DNA of 16,979 nt from DATCVA01 sp036567205 (GTDB taxonomy: Bacteria; Pseudomonadota; Gammaproteobacteria; Burkholderiales; Burkholderiaceae_B). Positions 6,703-13,032 of this stretch are shown one piece after another (position 1 is the stretch's first letter; each line of letters opens with the position of its first letter). Below the pieces are notes generated by a model. That model was given only the letters and a program-made list of their open reading frames with translations, searched no databases and had not been told where the DNA came from. A program made the translations under genes and the position numbers. The DNA lies in NCBI GenBank assembly GCA_036567205.1, contig DATCVA010000334.1, positions 1 through 16,979 on the forward strand, written 5' to 3'.

Positions 6703-7695
6703 TTATTTAATAGCCAGTGGGTTCACGGGGGACCCGACGGCACCAGTAACTGGTAGGGCGGGAGCAACGAATAAGAACTCGTAGACGCCGTCGTCTGAAC
6801 AATCACGTGCTAAATCATCAAGGAAGAATATTTCGCCCATGGTTAGTCCGAGGATGGGAATACATAACCAATGCCAAGGCTGGTTGATGCCCTCTCCTTC
6901 AGATTGATTGGGTCGTACTTCTACACCCCATGTGTCGGTCGCAACAGCGGCCACTTGCTTTTTGTGCAACCAATCCAGGGTGTCAAAAGCTAGGCCGGGA
7001 GCATCTCCGCCCGAGTAGTAGTCCCAGTTACCTTCGCGTATTTTTGCTTCCATTTGACCTGTTCGTATTAACAGGTAATCGCCTCGCTGGACGCTAACCC
7101 CTTGTGCTGCTTCGACGGCGTCCAGAACTTCTGCGGTAATGCCGAAGCCGTCAGGCAGCGCATCAACATTGAAATGGCGGGCGACATCCAGCAGTACGCC
7201 GCGGCCAACCATTTTTTCGCGGGTTTGTTCAATACCGCATTTTTCAGCACCGAATGAACTGACTAAACGGCAGTCATAGCCGTTCCACATATGGTCATCA
7301 AAGAAAATATGGCCCAAGCCATCCCATTGAGTGCCACATTGCATTGGCATGATGACAATGTCATCTGCTGAGCGAATTCCCCGTTTGTCTAGCACTCCCG
7401 AGTAGGCGTCTGTGCCTGTACGGAGCATTAAGTGGATAGGGTTGAATCGACCCACGGGAGGAAATTTTGTCTTCCCGCCTTGAGGGCCCTTATTGTCAAA
7501 GGTCAATGCCAATGACATAACTCGCCCCTTTTTTACGAGGCCGGCCGCTTTAACGACGTCTTCTGTCTTGGTGTAATTGAGGGTGCCGATTTGATCTTCA
7601 GGCCCCCATTTTCCCCAGTTTTTTAATCGATCTGCCGCAGCGTCTAGATCTGCACGTGTGATTTTTGGGAGGTTTTTAACTTGATACTTGTCCAT
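6703..7695 (-). CDS. Cyclase-family metal-dependent hydrolase
   Basis: A 330-residue protein of the cyclase superfamily (Pfam cyclase, PF04199), which includes kynurenine formamidase and isatin hydrolase, enzymes that open amides or lactams with a divalent metal. The signature HxGTHxDxxxH appears as QCGTQWDGLGH (119-129): D125 and H129 are kept, but both early histidines are Gln. This is a variant I associate with the long (about 320-residue) subgroup. The N-terminal WGPEDQIGTLNY (30-41) and the VATDTWGVEVRPN segment near residue 255 also fit that subgroup. The ATG follows AAAAAGGC. It is the first gene of the operon, with the TetR gene divergent and a palindromic operator between. It probably hydrolyses a ring or amide upstream of the BKACE step; the substrate is not predictable. 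Confidence 0.88.
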   Translation of the reverse strand: MDKYQVKNLPKITRADLDAAADRLKNWGKWGPEDQIGTLNYTKTEDVVKAAGLVKKGRVMSLALTFDNKGPQGGKTKFPPVGRFNPIHLMLRTGTDAYSGVLDKRGIRSADDIVIMPMQCGTQWDGLGHIFFDDHMWNGYDCRLVSSFGAEKCGIEQTREKMVGRGVLLDVARHFNVDALPDGFGITAEVLDAVEAAQGVSVQRGDYLLIRTGQMEAKIREGNWDYYSGGDAPGLAFDTLDWLHKKQVAAVATDTWGVEVRPNQSEGEGINQPWHWLCIPILGLTMGEIFFLDDLARDCSDDGVYEFLFVAPALPVTGAVGSPVNPLAIK

Positions 7696-7727
7696 TTTTT
7701 GCCTTTTTAAGTTGAAGCCGTAAAAAA

Positions 7728-7756
7728 AGGATAATTCAAACGAATGATTTAATCAA
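7728..7756 (-). promoter_or_regulatory. Candidate promoter of the seven-gene operon
   Basis: On the minus strand a -35-like TTGATT (7756-7751) and a -10-like TATCCT (7733-7728) are spaced by exactly 17 nt, with the cyclase start codon about 33 nt further on. The boxes match consensus at 4 of 6 positions each. The palindromic element overlaps this promoter, as expected for repression. Confidence 0.45.
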
Positions 7757-7771
7757 TCATTTGTTTAAATT
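7733..7771. promoter_or_regulatory. Candidate TetR operator (39-bp near-palindrome)
   Basis: The core arms AAACGAATGATT (7738-7749) and AATCATTTGTTT (7755-7766) match as an inverted repeat at 11 of 12 positions around a 5-nt centre. After one mismatch, four further pairs (AATT/AATT) extend it to 7733-7771. It sits midway in the gap between the cyclase and TetR genes. Autoregulated TetR proteins typically bind such sites; binding by this one is inferred. Confidence 0.75.
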
Positions 7772-7792
7772 TATGGCGTTTAATGTAATATC

Positions 7793-7815
7793 TGTTTTAA
7801 TAGATTGTTTTAATA
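7793..7815. repeat. Direct repeat TGTTTTAATA x2
   Basis: TGTTTTAATA occurs at 7793-7802 and 7806-7815. Related GTTTAA copies start at 7763 and 7778. They fall in the AT-rich leader upstream of the TetR gene and may simply be promoter-rich sequence. Confidence 0.4.
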
Positions 7816-7836
7816 TCAAATGAGCAGGTCCTATTT

Positions 7837-8502
7837 ATGAAAGAAAAAAATTCTCATGCCGAAGGAGCTGTCATAGGAAAAGACGAGCCAATGGGAACGC
7901 GAGCACGCATCCTAAGAGCCGCGGAGGCCCTGTTTGCCGAGCATGGAATTGATGCAGTGAGCCTGCGGGAGATTACGGTAGCGGCTCAGGTGAATATTGC
8001 GGCGATCCATTACCATTTTGGTTCGAAAGAGGCAGTTCTACACGAAATTTTCACGTCCAAGGCTAAACCAATCGCCGAGCTTCGGCTGCGGTTACTGAAT
8101 GAGGTACGCAAAGATAAGGACGGTCGGCCAATACTCGAGGATATATTGCGGGCGTTTTTAAAGCCCGCGTTTGATGTGCCTAATGAAGGGTCGCATAAAG
8201 CCGCATTTAGCCTGTTACGAGCGCGATTGGCTTTTGAGCCAAAAGAGGTACGTAAGGCGGTATTAGGTAAAGCGTTTGACGAATCTGGTAATGAATACCT
8301 AAGTGCTTTACGCCTGGCCTTGCCGGAACTTCAAGAGGAGCACTTGTTGTGGCGTTTCCATTTTGTGCTGGGTGCTATGGTTTATTCCATGGCTTCGCCT
8401 GGGCGTTTGGAGTCTATGACAAATGGCGCTTTTGACACAACTGATAACGAGGTAGCGTTGGAGGAGCTAGTGGCATTTGCCGCAGCCGGATTTCGCGCTT
8501 AA
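7837..8502 (+). CDS. TetR/AcrR-family transcriptional regulator
   Basis: A 221-residue TetR-type regulator. The N-terminal helix-turn-helix domain spans about residues 20-68 (TRARILRAAEALFAEHGIDA, then VSLREITVAA and NIAAIHYHFGSKEAVL), followed by an all-helical ligand-binding domain of ordinary length. The ATG at 7837 has AGG upstream; an in-frame ATG at residue 19 is a less likely alternative. The gene is divergent from the seven-gene operon, with a long palindrome in between. It is followed 41 nt later by a dehydrogenase gene on the same strand, probably co-transcribed. It is likely a repressor of the operon and itself, released by a pathway metabolite or CoA ester; the ligand is unknown. 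Confidence 0.92.
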   Translation: MKEKNSHAEGAVIGKDEPMGTRARILRAAEALFAEHGIDAVSLREITVAAQVNIAAIHYHFGSKEAVLHEIFTSKAKPIAELRLRLLNEVRKDKDGRPILEDILRAFLKPAFDVPNEGSHKAAFSLLRARLAFEPKEVRKAVLGKAFDESGNEYLSALRLALPELQEEHLLWRFHFVLGAMVYSMASPGRLESMTNGAFDTTDNEVALEELVAFAAAGFRA

Positions 8503-8543
8503 ACACATAATTTACTAATCTTATTTTTAAAAAGGGCGAACAT

Positions 8544-9626
8544 ATGCATAAGGTTGCGGTAATCTCGGGTGATGGAATAGGCAAGGAAGTCATGCCCGAA
8601 GGACTGCGGGTGTTGCAGGCAGCAGCCGAAAAGTTCGATATTACTATTCAGTTGGAGCATTTTGAATGGGCTAATTGTGACTACTATGTGAAGCATGGTC
8701 AGATGATGCCATCAGATTGGCACGAGCAATTAAAGAATTTCGATGCGATTTATTTTGGAGCTGTGGGGTGGCCTGAGACCGTGCCCGATCATGTTTCGCT
8801 ATGGGGCTCGTTGATTCAGTTTCGTCGTGGATTCGACGAGTATGTGAACTTACGGCCGGTAAGGTTGATGCCCGGAGTGCCTTGTCCGCTGGCAGGACGC
8901 CAGCCCGGTGATATTGACTTTTATGTGGTGCGGGAAAACTCGGAAGGCGAATATTCGTCGCTGGGCGGCTGCATGTATGAAGGCACCGAACGCGAGTTTG
9001 TAGTGCAAGAGGCAGTGTTTTCCCGTGTTGGAGTGGACCGGATCGCGAAGTATGCATTCGAGCTCGCGCAAAGCCGCCCTAAAAAACATTTGACCTCGGC
9101 CACTAAGTCCAATGGCATCTCTATAAGCATGCCGTATTGGGATAAGCGAGTAGAACTGATGGCGCAGCAATACCCCGATGTGCGCTGGGACAAATACCAT
9201 ATCGATATTTTGGCAGCACGTTTTGTGTTAAGTCCGGAACGGTTCGACGTCGTAGTCGCTTCTAATTTATTTGGCGATATTTTGTCGGACCTTGGACCTG
9301 CTTGTGCAGGTACTATCGGTATTGCTCCGTCAGCCAACTTGAATCCCGAGCGCATATTTCCTTCATTATTTGAGCCAGTTCATGGATCCGCCCCTGACAT
9401 TTATGGACAAAACATTGCTAACCCTATTGCAATGATATGGTCCGGTGCGTTGATGTTGGACTTTCTAGGGAAAGGGGATGGAAAGTACCGTGCCGCGCAT
9501 GATGCAATTTTGGAGGCGATTGAGGCAGTGCTGATCAAGGAAGAGTGTCGGACACCCGATTTAGGCGGCAGGTCTAGCACGACAGAAGTAGGGGAGGCTG
9601 TTGCGAGTGTGTTGAGGAAGATGTAG
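8544..9626 (+). CDS. Tartrate/D-malate dehydrogenase-like decarboxylating dehydrogenase
   Basis: A 360-residue member of the isocitrate/isopropylmalate dehydrogenase family, closest in appearance to tartrate dehydrogenase/decarboxylase (TtuC) and D-malate dehydrogenase (DmlA). These use NAD+ and a divalent metal to oxidise a 2-hydroxy acid and often decarboxylate it. Visible motifs are SGDGIG (8-13), VNLRPVRL (101-108), RENSEGEY (130-137) with Tyr137, K188, D221 (HIDILAARFV), SNLFGDILSDLGP (240-252) with metal ligands D245/D249, and the nucleotide-binding EPVHGSAPDIYG (277-288). The ATG follows an AAAGGG site. It is downstream of and co-directional with the TetR gene. Isopropylmalate dehydrogenase proper is less likely because no leuCD genes are nearby. 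It probably serves the same organic-acid pathway as the divergent operon. Confidence 0.9.
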   Translation: MHKVAVISGDGIGKEVMPEGLRVLQAAAEKFDITIQLEHFEWANCDYYVKHGQMMPSDWHEQLKNFDAIYFGAVGWPETVPDHVSLWGSLIQFRRGFDEYVNLRPVRLMPGVPCPLAGRQPGDIDFYVVRENSEGEYSSLGGCMYEGTEREFVVQEAVFSRVGVDRIAKYAFELAQSRPKKHLTSATKSNGISISMPYWDKRVELMAQQYPDVRWDKYHIDILAARFVLSPERFDVVVASNLFGDILSDLGPACAGTIGIAPSANLNPERIFPSLFEPVHGSAPDIYGQNIANPIAMIWSGALMLDFLGKGDGKYRAAHDAILEAIEAVLIKEECRTPDLGGRSSTTEVGEAVASVLRKM

Positions 9627-9656
9627 TAGCGACCTTGAGTTCTGGCGCACGGGGGT

Positions 9657-9694
9657 GGGCGTTCTGTGATGATCTAATAGTGTTAGATACGCCC
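9657..9694. other. Bulged inverted repeat downstream of the dehydrogenase gene
   Basis: An outer stem GGGCGT (9657-9662)/ACGCCC (9689-9694) encloses an inner perfect stem ATCTAA (9672-9677)/TTAGAT (9683-9688) with a 5-nt loop; 9 nt bulge out on the 5' side. A T run occurs only about 17 nt later (9712-9718). It may be an imperfect terminator for the plus-strand transcript. Confidence 0.35.
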
Positions 9695-9743
9695 GCTCTT
9701 ACTGCGATAAGTTTTTTTGTCGCATGTGTAATTCGTATTGAAC

Positions 9744-9759
9744 ATAGCGTTTACGCTAT
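9744..9759. other. Palindrome at the end of the EamA gene
   Basis: ATAGCGT (9744-9750) and ACGCTAT (9753-9759) form a perfect inverted repeat with a 2-nt centre, touching the EamA stop codon. No T run follows on either strand, so a terminator role is weakly supported. Confidence 0.3.
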
Positions 9760-10763
9760 CACTTGCGATTACTGGTGCGCCATTCGTAGGCGCCAATTCC
9801 AATACCGCTGATGCAAATGATTGAAATACCTATCCACGTCAGCAAGTCGGGGAATTGACCCCATATCAGCCAGCCAAAGCCAGCGGCGCTGATGATCTGA
9901 AAGTAAACAAAGGGTGCCAGCATTGAAGCGGGGGCGTTGCGGAATGCCTGTATCTGCAACAAATGGCCCAGACATCCCCACAGTCCCGTACCGATCAAGA
10001 CGAACCAATGCACCGGCTGGAAGGTGGCCAGGACTGGCAAGGCCGAGGGCAGGGCAAATGGTAAGGAAATACTCAAAACCACGCTGCCTACGGCACCGCT
10101 CCATACAAGGGTAGTGGAAGAGTGATCGACGGCAACACGGCGGGTTGCAATCGATTGTGCGGCGACCAGGCAGGCGGTGATCAGGCCGAACATGACGCCG
10201 ATCAAATCCAGTCCTCCACCGGGACGAACGATAATCAGGACGCCCGCAAATCCGATTCCGGCTGCAATCCAGCGCGAGGTGCGTGCAGGCTCTTTCAGAA
10301 TCCAGGGGGCCAGGGCAAGCATAAGCAGCGGGGCCAGAAAATTGATTGCAGTGGCCTCAGCCTGTGGAAGGCGGCTAAGCGTTGTGAAGAAGCCAAGGGT
10401 GGAGGCAAGCATGAATACGCCGCGCACGATCTGATCGCGAGGACTGCGGCTGCGTATGGCACGCCAGCCTTTGGTGGGCACTACCAGAATCAAGGCAAGA
10501 ATCAGATGAACTACGTAACGCACCCACGTAACGGCCAGCAGGGGAAGGCCGGCGGCCATAATCCATTTTCCGCTGGCGTCCAGTCCTGACAAGACGCATG
10601 CCGAAACGATAAGGAGCAAAATACCCGCGATGGGACTGGTAGCGTAGTTGAATCCGGAAGGCGGCGAGAACTCGTTGACGATCTGAGTTGTTGCGGCAGC
10701 TGCCGCTGGGTCAGTAGACCCCTGCGCAAGCGCAGTGGGCATAACCCTTTTGACCGGTTGCAT
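9759..10763 (-). CDS. EamA-family (DMT superfamily) membrane transporter
   Basis: A 334-residue drug/metabolite transporter with two EamA repeats and about ten hydrophobic segments, the first at about 44-60 and the last at about 309-326. The family mark FLAPLLMLALAPWILKE (142-158) ends the first half, and the matching LAPFVYFQIISAAGFGWLIWG (282-302) lies in the second. Such proteins mostly export metabolites from the inner membrane; no substrate can be named. A hydrophilic N-terminal extension of about 40 residues, rich in Ala and Thr, precedes the first segment and is longer than usual. Start choice is uncertain because the ATG at 10763 has no strong Shine-Dalgarno and an in-frame ATG at 10742 sits behind AAAAGGGT. 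It is a separate unit on the minus strand, convergent with the dehydrogenase gene and 187 nt from the RidA gene. Confidence 0.88.
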   Translation of the reverse strand: MQPVKRVMPTALAQGSTDPAAAAATTQIVNEFSPPSGFNYATSPIAGILLLIVSACVLSGLDASGKWIMAAGLPLLAVTWVRYVVHLILALILVVPTKGWRAIRSRSPRDQIVRGVFMLASTLGFFTTLSRLPQAEATAINFLAPLLMLALAPWILKEPARTSRWIAAGIGFAGVLIIVRPGGGLDLIGVMFGLITACLVAAQSIATRRVAVDHSSTTLVWSGAVGSVVLSISLPFALPSALPVLATFQPVHWFVLIGTGLWGCLGHLLQIQAFRNAPASMLAPFVYFQIISAAGFGWLIWGQFPDLLTWIGISIICISGIGIGAYEWRTSNRK

Positions 10764-10950
10764 CGACAGACTCGCACAAGAGAGGGCAGGGTAATTATTC
10801 TATATATACGTAATCATTCTAACAGTTGATAAAGGCCGGTTCAGGCCGCTGCCATCAAATAATTGCGGAATTAGCTATTGCCATGTCAGCCTTGATGTGC
10901 GGCGGATAGATCCAGTGTGCGGACGTAACGAAGGATTATCTTTATTCCCG

Positions 10951-11424
10951 CTATTCCCGAACTTCAAATAGCGCTTCAATTTCCACTGAGACATTGTGGG
11001 GCATAGTACAAACGCCTACCGCGGTGCGTGTATGGGCTCCGTTTTCGCCGAACACTTCAACCATTAAATCCGAGGCTCCGTTTACCACTTCGGCAACCTG
11101 CCAAAAGCCGGGATCGACGGCAACGAATCCGCGCAAATTTACTACGGAGATCACGTCGTCAAGCCCGTTAGGCAGGGCAGCGCGGACTTGAGCCAATACA
11201 TTCAGTGCGCTAAGACGTGCTGCCTGCTGTGCTGTTTCAAGGTCCAGATCACAGCCCACTTTGCCTTTGTAGCGCACGTCGCCGTTCCAGCTTGGCAGTT
11301 GGCCTGATACAAACAACTGGTTGCCCAGGCGTCGATGCATGTGGATGCGTGCGGCACGCGGTGCTGCTGCGGCAGGCAGCTCGATGCCCAGGGTTATTAA
11401 ACGTTGTTCGATAGTGTCTGTCAT
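10951..11424 (-). CDS. RidA/YjgF-family protein
   Basis: A 157-residue RidA-fold protein of the longer subgroup that starts with a short helix (TIEQRLITLGIELP). RidA proteins hydrolyse reactive enamine/imine intermediates, and some relatives are catabolic deaminases such as 2-aminomuconate deaminase. Family marks are LFVSGQLP (37-44), GKVGCDL (54-60), ARLSALNVLAQ (69-79), VNGASDLMVEVFGENGAHTR (114-133) and VSVEIEALFEV (145-155). R133 aligns with the imine-binding arginine of RidA. The frame stays open upstream to 11694, but those 90 residues are not RidA-like and overlap the divergent gene. The ATG at 11424 follows a CCGGGA site and gives the normal length. It is divergent from the YCII-family gene, with a shared palindrome in the middle of the gap. 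Confidence 0.9.
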   Translation of the reverse strand: MTDTIEQRLITLGIELPAAAAPRAARIHMHRRLGNQLFVSGQLPSWNGDVRYKGKVGCDLDLETAQQAARLSALNVLAQVRAALPNGLDDVISVVNLRGFVAVDPGFWQVAEVVNGASDLMVEVFGENGAHTRTAVGVCTMPHNVSVEIEALFEVRE

Positions 11425-11505
11425 ATTTTTTCCCGGATGAAACGAACGATAGTGTGATTGTGTCTTAGCTTGCACGAGCCTGCCCTTACTTTTACAGGTC
11501 CCTCT

Positions 11506-11519
11506 ATAACCAACTGGTT
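11506..11519. promoter_or_regulatory. Candidate LysR-type operator, copy 1 (ATAACCAACTGGTT)
   Basis: The core AACCA-AC-TGGTT is a perfect 12-bp palindrome almost exactly centred between the divergent RidA and YCII start codons (about 88 nt to each). The same 14-bp pattern with a different 2-nt centre occurs next to the LysR gene at 12931-12944. Confidence 0.6.
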
Positions 11520-11598
11520 CTGCCTGCGATTGAAACCGGAATAGAGCAAGACGTTTAACCAATTTATGATGGGTTTTTGTCGACATTAAGGATGCACT

Positions 11599-11916
11599 AT
11601 GCTTTACATCATTTATCAAGAAGATCGGGACGACGGAGCCGCTGCAATCCGGGCTGAAGTTAAACCTGCACACTTGAAGTACCTGGCCCAACACGAGAGA
11701 AATCTTGTTTTGGGCGGCGCGATGCTGGCCGAAGACGGGGTAAAGCGCACTGGCAGTGTGTTGATACTTAATGTCGGCAGTTATGCCGAGGCGGAGAAGT
11801 TTTCACTTAATGAGCCGTTTCGCAAGGCGGGCTTGTTTAAGGATGTTCGAATTTCGCGTATGCGCCGCGGGCAATGGAATCCCGCTGCCGCACCATCGAC
11901 GCCCGAAGGAAACTGA
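11599..11916 (+). CDS. YCII-family protein (YciI-like, dimeric ferredoxin fold)
   Basis: A 105-residue YCII-domain protein. Family features are the opening strand MLYIIYQED, the helix with H25 (KPAHLKYLAQH), the LGGAMLAEDG segment (38-47) where the family carries a conserved acidic residue, and the NEPFRKAGLF (71-80) motif before the last strand. Most members are uncharacterised; a related domain (TftG) dehydrochlorinates a hydroquinone, and the fold resembles muconolactone isomerase. The ATG follows AAGGA. It is divergent from the RidA gene and convergent with the LysR gene, with 24 nt between the stop codons. A role in the nearby aromatic-type pathway is plausible but unproven. Confidence 0.88.
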   Translation: MLYIIYQEDRDDGAAAIRAEVKPAHLKYLAQHERNLVLGGAMLAEDGVKRTGSVLILNVGSYAEAEKFSLNEPFRKAGLFKDVRISRMRRGQWNPAAAPSTPEGN

Positions 11917-11940
11917 ATACGTCCTGGATTTTGCGGGCTC

Positions 11941-12906
11941 TTATCGTGGCGACACTGGCGTATGGTAGAGCTCGCTTGCCGCTTGGTGCAGGCATTCGAT
12001 CATATGGGTGGCGGCAGAAGAAAGGTGGTGGGACTCGCAGGTGATGATGCCCACAGGCAATGCGGGATAACCGATTTCCAGCGGCAGTTGAACCAGAAGC
12101 CCCTGATGTATATCGGCTTGCACGACCTGCCACGGCAACGCGGCCACACTATTTCGCTCAATCAGCAAAGCGCGGATCAGCGAGTACGAGACGGTTTCAA
12201 TAATGCGCTTGGGTGCGGCGATCTCTTCACGAACGAAAAACAAACTGATCGGCGTGCGCACCACACTGGTTGTTGGCGGCATGATCCACTCTTGCCCACC
12301 CAGGTCTGCAGGCAATAGATCCGGCTTGCTGGCCAGTGGATTCTTGCTGCCCGCTACTAATACGATGGGTTCAAAATACAGCGGAGTTTGCCGAACAGAT
12401 TCCGGTTGGCCCATTTCGCTCATCCGACCGACAACGATATCAATTTTTCCGGCCGTCAGTCCGTCAAGCAGCTTTTCCTTGCTGCCGTCGACGACAGAGA
12501 CTCGTGTGGTTGTGTCCTTGTCAAAGAAAAACGACAGCGCCCTGGGAAGCAATGTTGGCAGCGCCACCATATAGCTTCCAATCGTCAGCGTACCGCCTGC
12601 GCCGTCCCGTAACGCAGTTAGATCTTCGGCAGCGCGGCTTAGCTCGGCATGCACCGAGCGGGCATAACGAATGAGTTGCTCACCAAATGGGGTGGCAACG
12701 ACTCCTGTTGCTTTGCGTTCGAACAAGGTTTCGCCCAGCAGCTCTTCAAGTTCGCGAATGGTCTTCGAAACTGCCGGCTGAGACATGTGCAACATTTCGG
12801 CCGCGCGCGAAATGGTTCCATTGTCGGCTACCGCTTTAAGCAATACCAACTGGCGCAGCTTGACTTGCGTTGTCAAGATGCGTTGGATAGAACGCTTGGC
12901 TTGCAT
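11941..12906 (-). CDS. LysR-family transcriptional regulator
   Basis: A 321-residue LysR-type regulator. The winged helix-turn-helix covers about residues 16-75 (RQLVLLKAVADNGTISRAAE, MLHMSQPAVSKTIRELEELL, ETLFER), followed by a linker helix and a periplasmic-binding-protein-like effector domain starting at GGTLTIGSYM (about 104). The domain resembles the GbpR/PcaQ branch, regulators of sugar or aromatic-acid breakdown. The ATG follows AAGGAG. It is divergent from the enolase-superfamily gene, the standard arrangement for a LysR gene and its target operon, and a 14-bp palindromic element lies about 31 nt upstream of its start codon. It likely activates the enolase-Bug-hydratase-decarboxylase operon, with a pathway intermediate as effector. 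Confidence 0.93.
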   Translation of the reverse strand: MQAKRSIQRILTTQVKLRQLVLLKAVADNGTISRAAEMLHMSQPAVSKTIRELEELLGETLFERKATGVVATPFGEQLIRYARSVHAELSRAAEDLTALRDGAGGTLTIGSYMVALPTLLPRALSFFFDKDTTTRVSVVDGSKEKLLDGLTAGKIDIVVGRMSEMGQPESVRQTPLYFEPIVLVAGSKNPLASKPDLLPADLGGQEWIMPPTTSVVRTPISLFFVREEIAAPKRIIETVSYSLIRALLIERNSVAALPWQVVQADIHQGLLVQLPLEIGYPALPVGIITCESHHLSSAATHMIECLHQAASELYHTPVSPR

Positions 12907-12930
12907 GTAAATCTCTCCTTGGGCGGCAGT

Positions 12931-12944
12931 ATAACCATTTGGTT
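12931..12944. promoter_or_regulatory. Candidate LysR-type operator, copy 2 (ATAACCATTTGGTT)
   Basis: AACCA-TT-TGGTT is a perfect palindrome in the divergent gap between the LysR and enolase-superfamily genes. It matches the element at 11506-11519 at all 12 fixed positions. Location next to a LysR gene supports autoregulation plus control of the divergent operon. Confidence 0.65.
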
Positions 12945-13032
12945 TGTGCTACGGCCTAAATACGAATGATCGTGTCAATGCTCCGCTGATAGAGTCTTGT
13001 TTATACAAGTACTAACTATTGCGGAGAAGACA

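Noticed and set aside
10122..10589. 155-codon plus-strand ORF opposite the EamA gene
   Set aside because: Low-complexity Gly/Gln/Lys-rich translation typical of the reverse strand of a membrane-protein gene.
10833..10855. GGCC/GGCC repeat downstream of the RidA gene as a terminator
   Set aside because: Only a 4-bp stem with a weak T stretch on the minus strand.
11425..11694. 90-residue N-terminal extension of the RidA protein
   Set aside because: Not RidA-like, overlaps the divergent YCII gene, and the internal ATG has a plausible ribosome-binding site.
12962..12970. ACGAATGAT, matching a TetR operator half-site, near the LysR gene
   Set aside because: A lone 9-mer without its inverted partner is reasonably likely by chance in 17 kb.
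12997..13032. TTG start for the enolase-superfamily gene
   Set aside because: No ribosome-binding site, and GGAG is well placed for the GTG at 13033.
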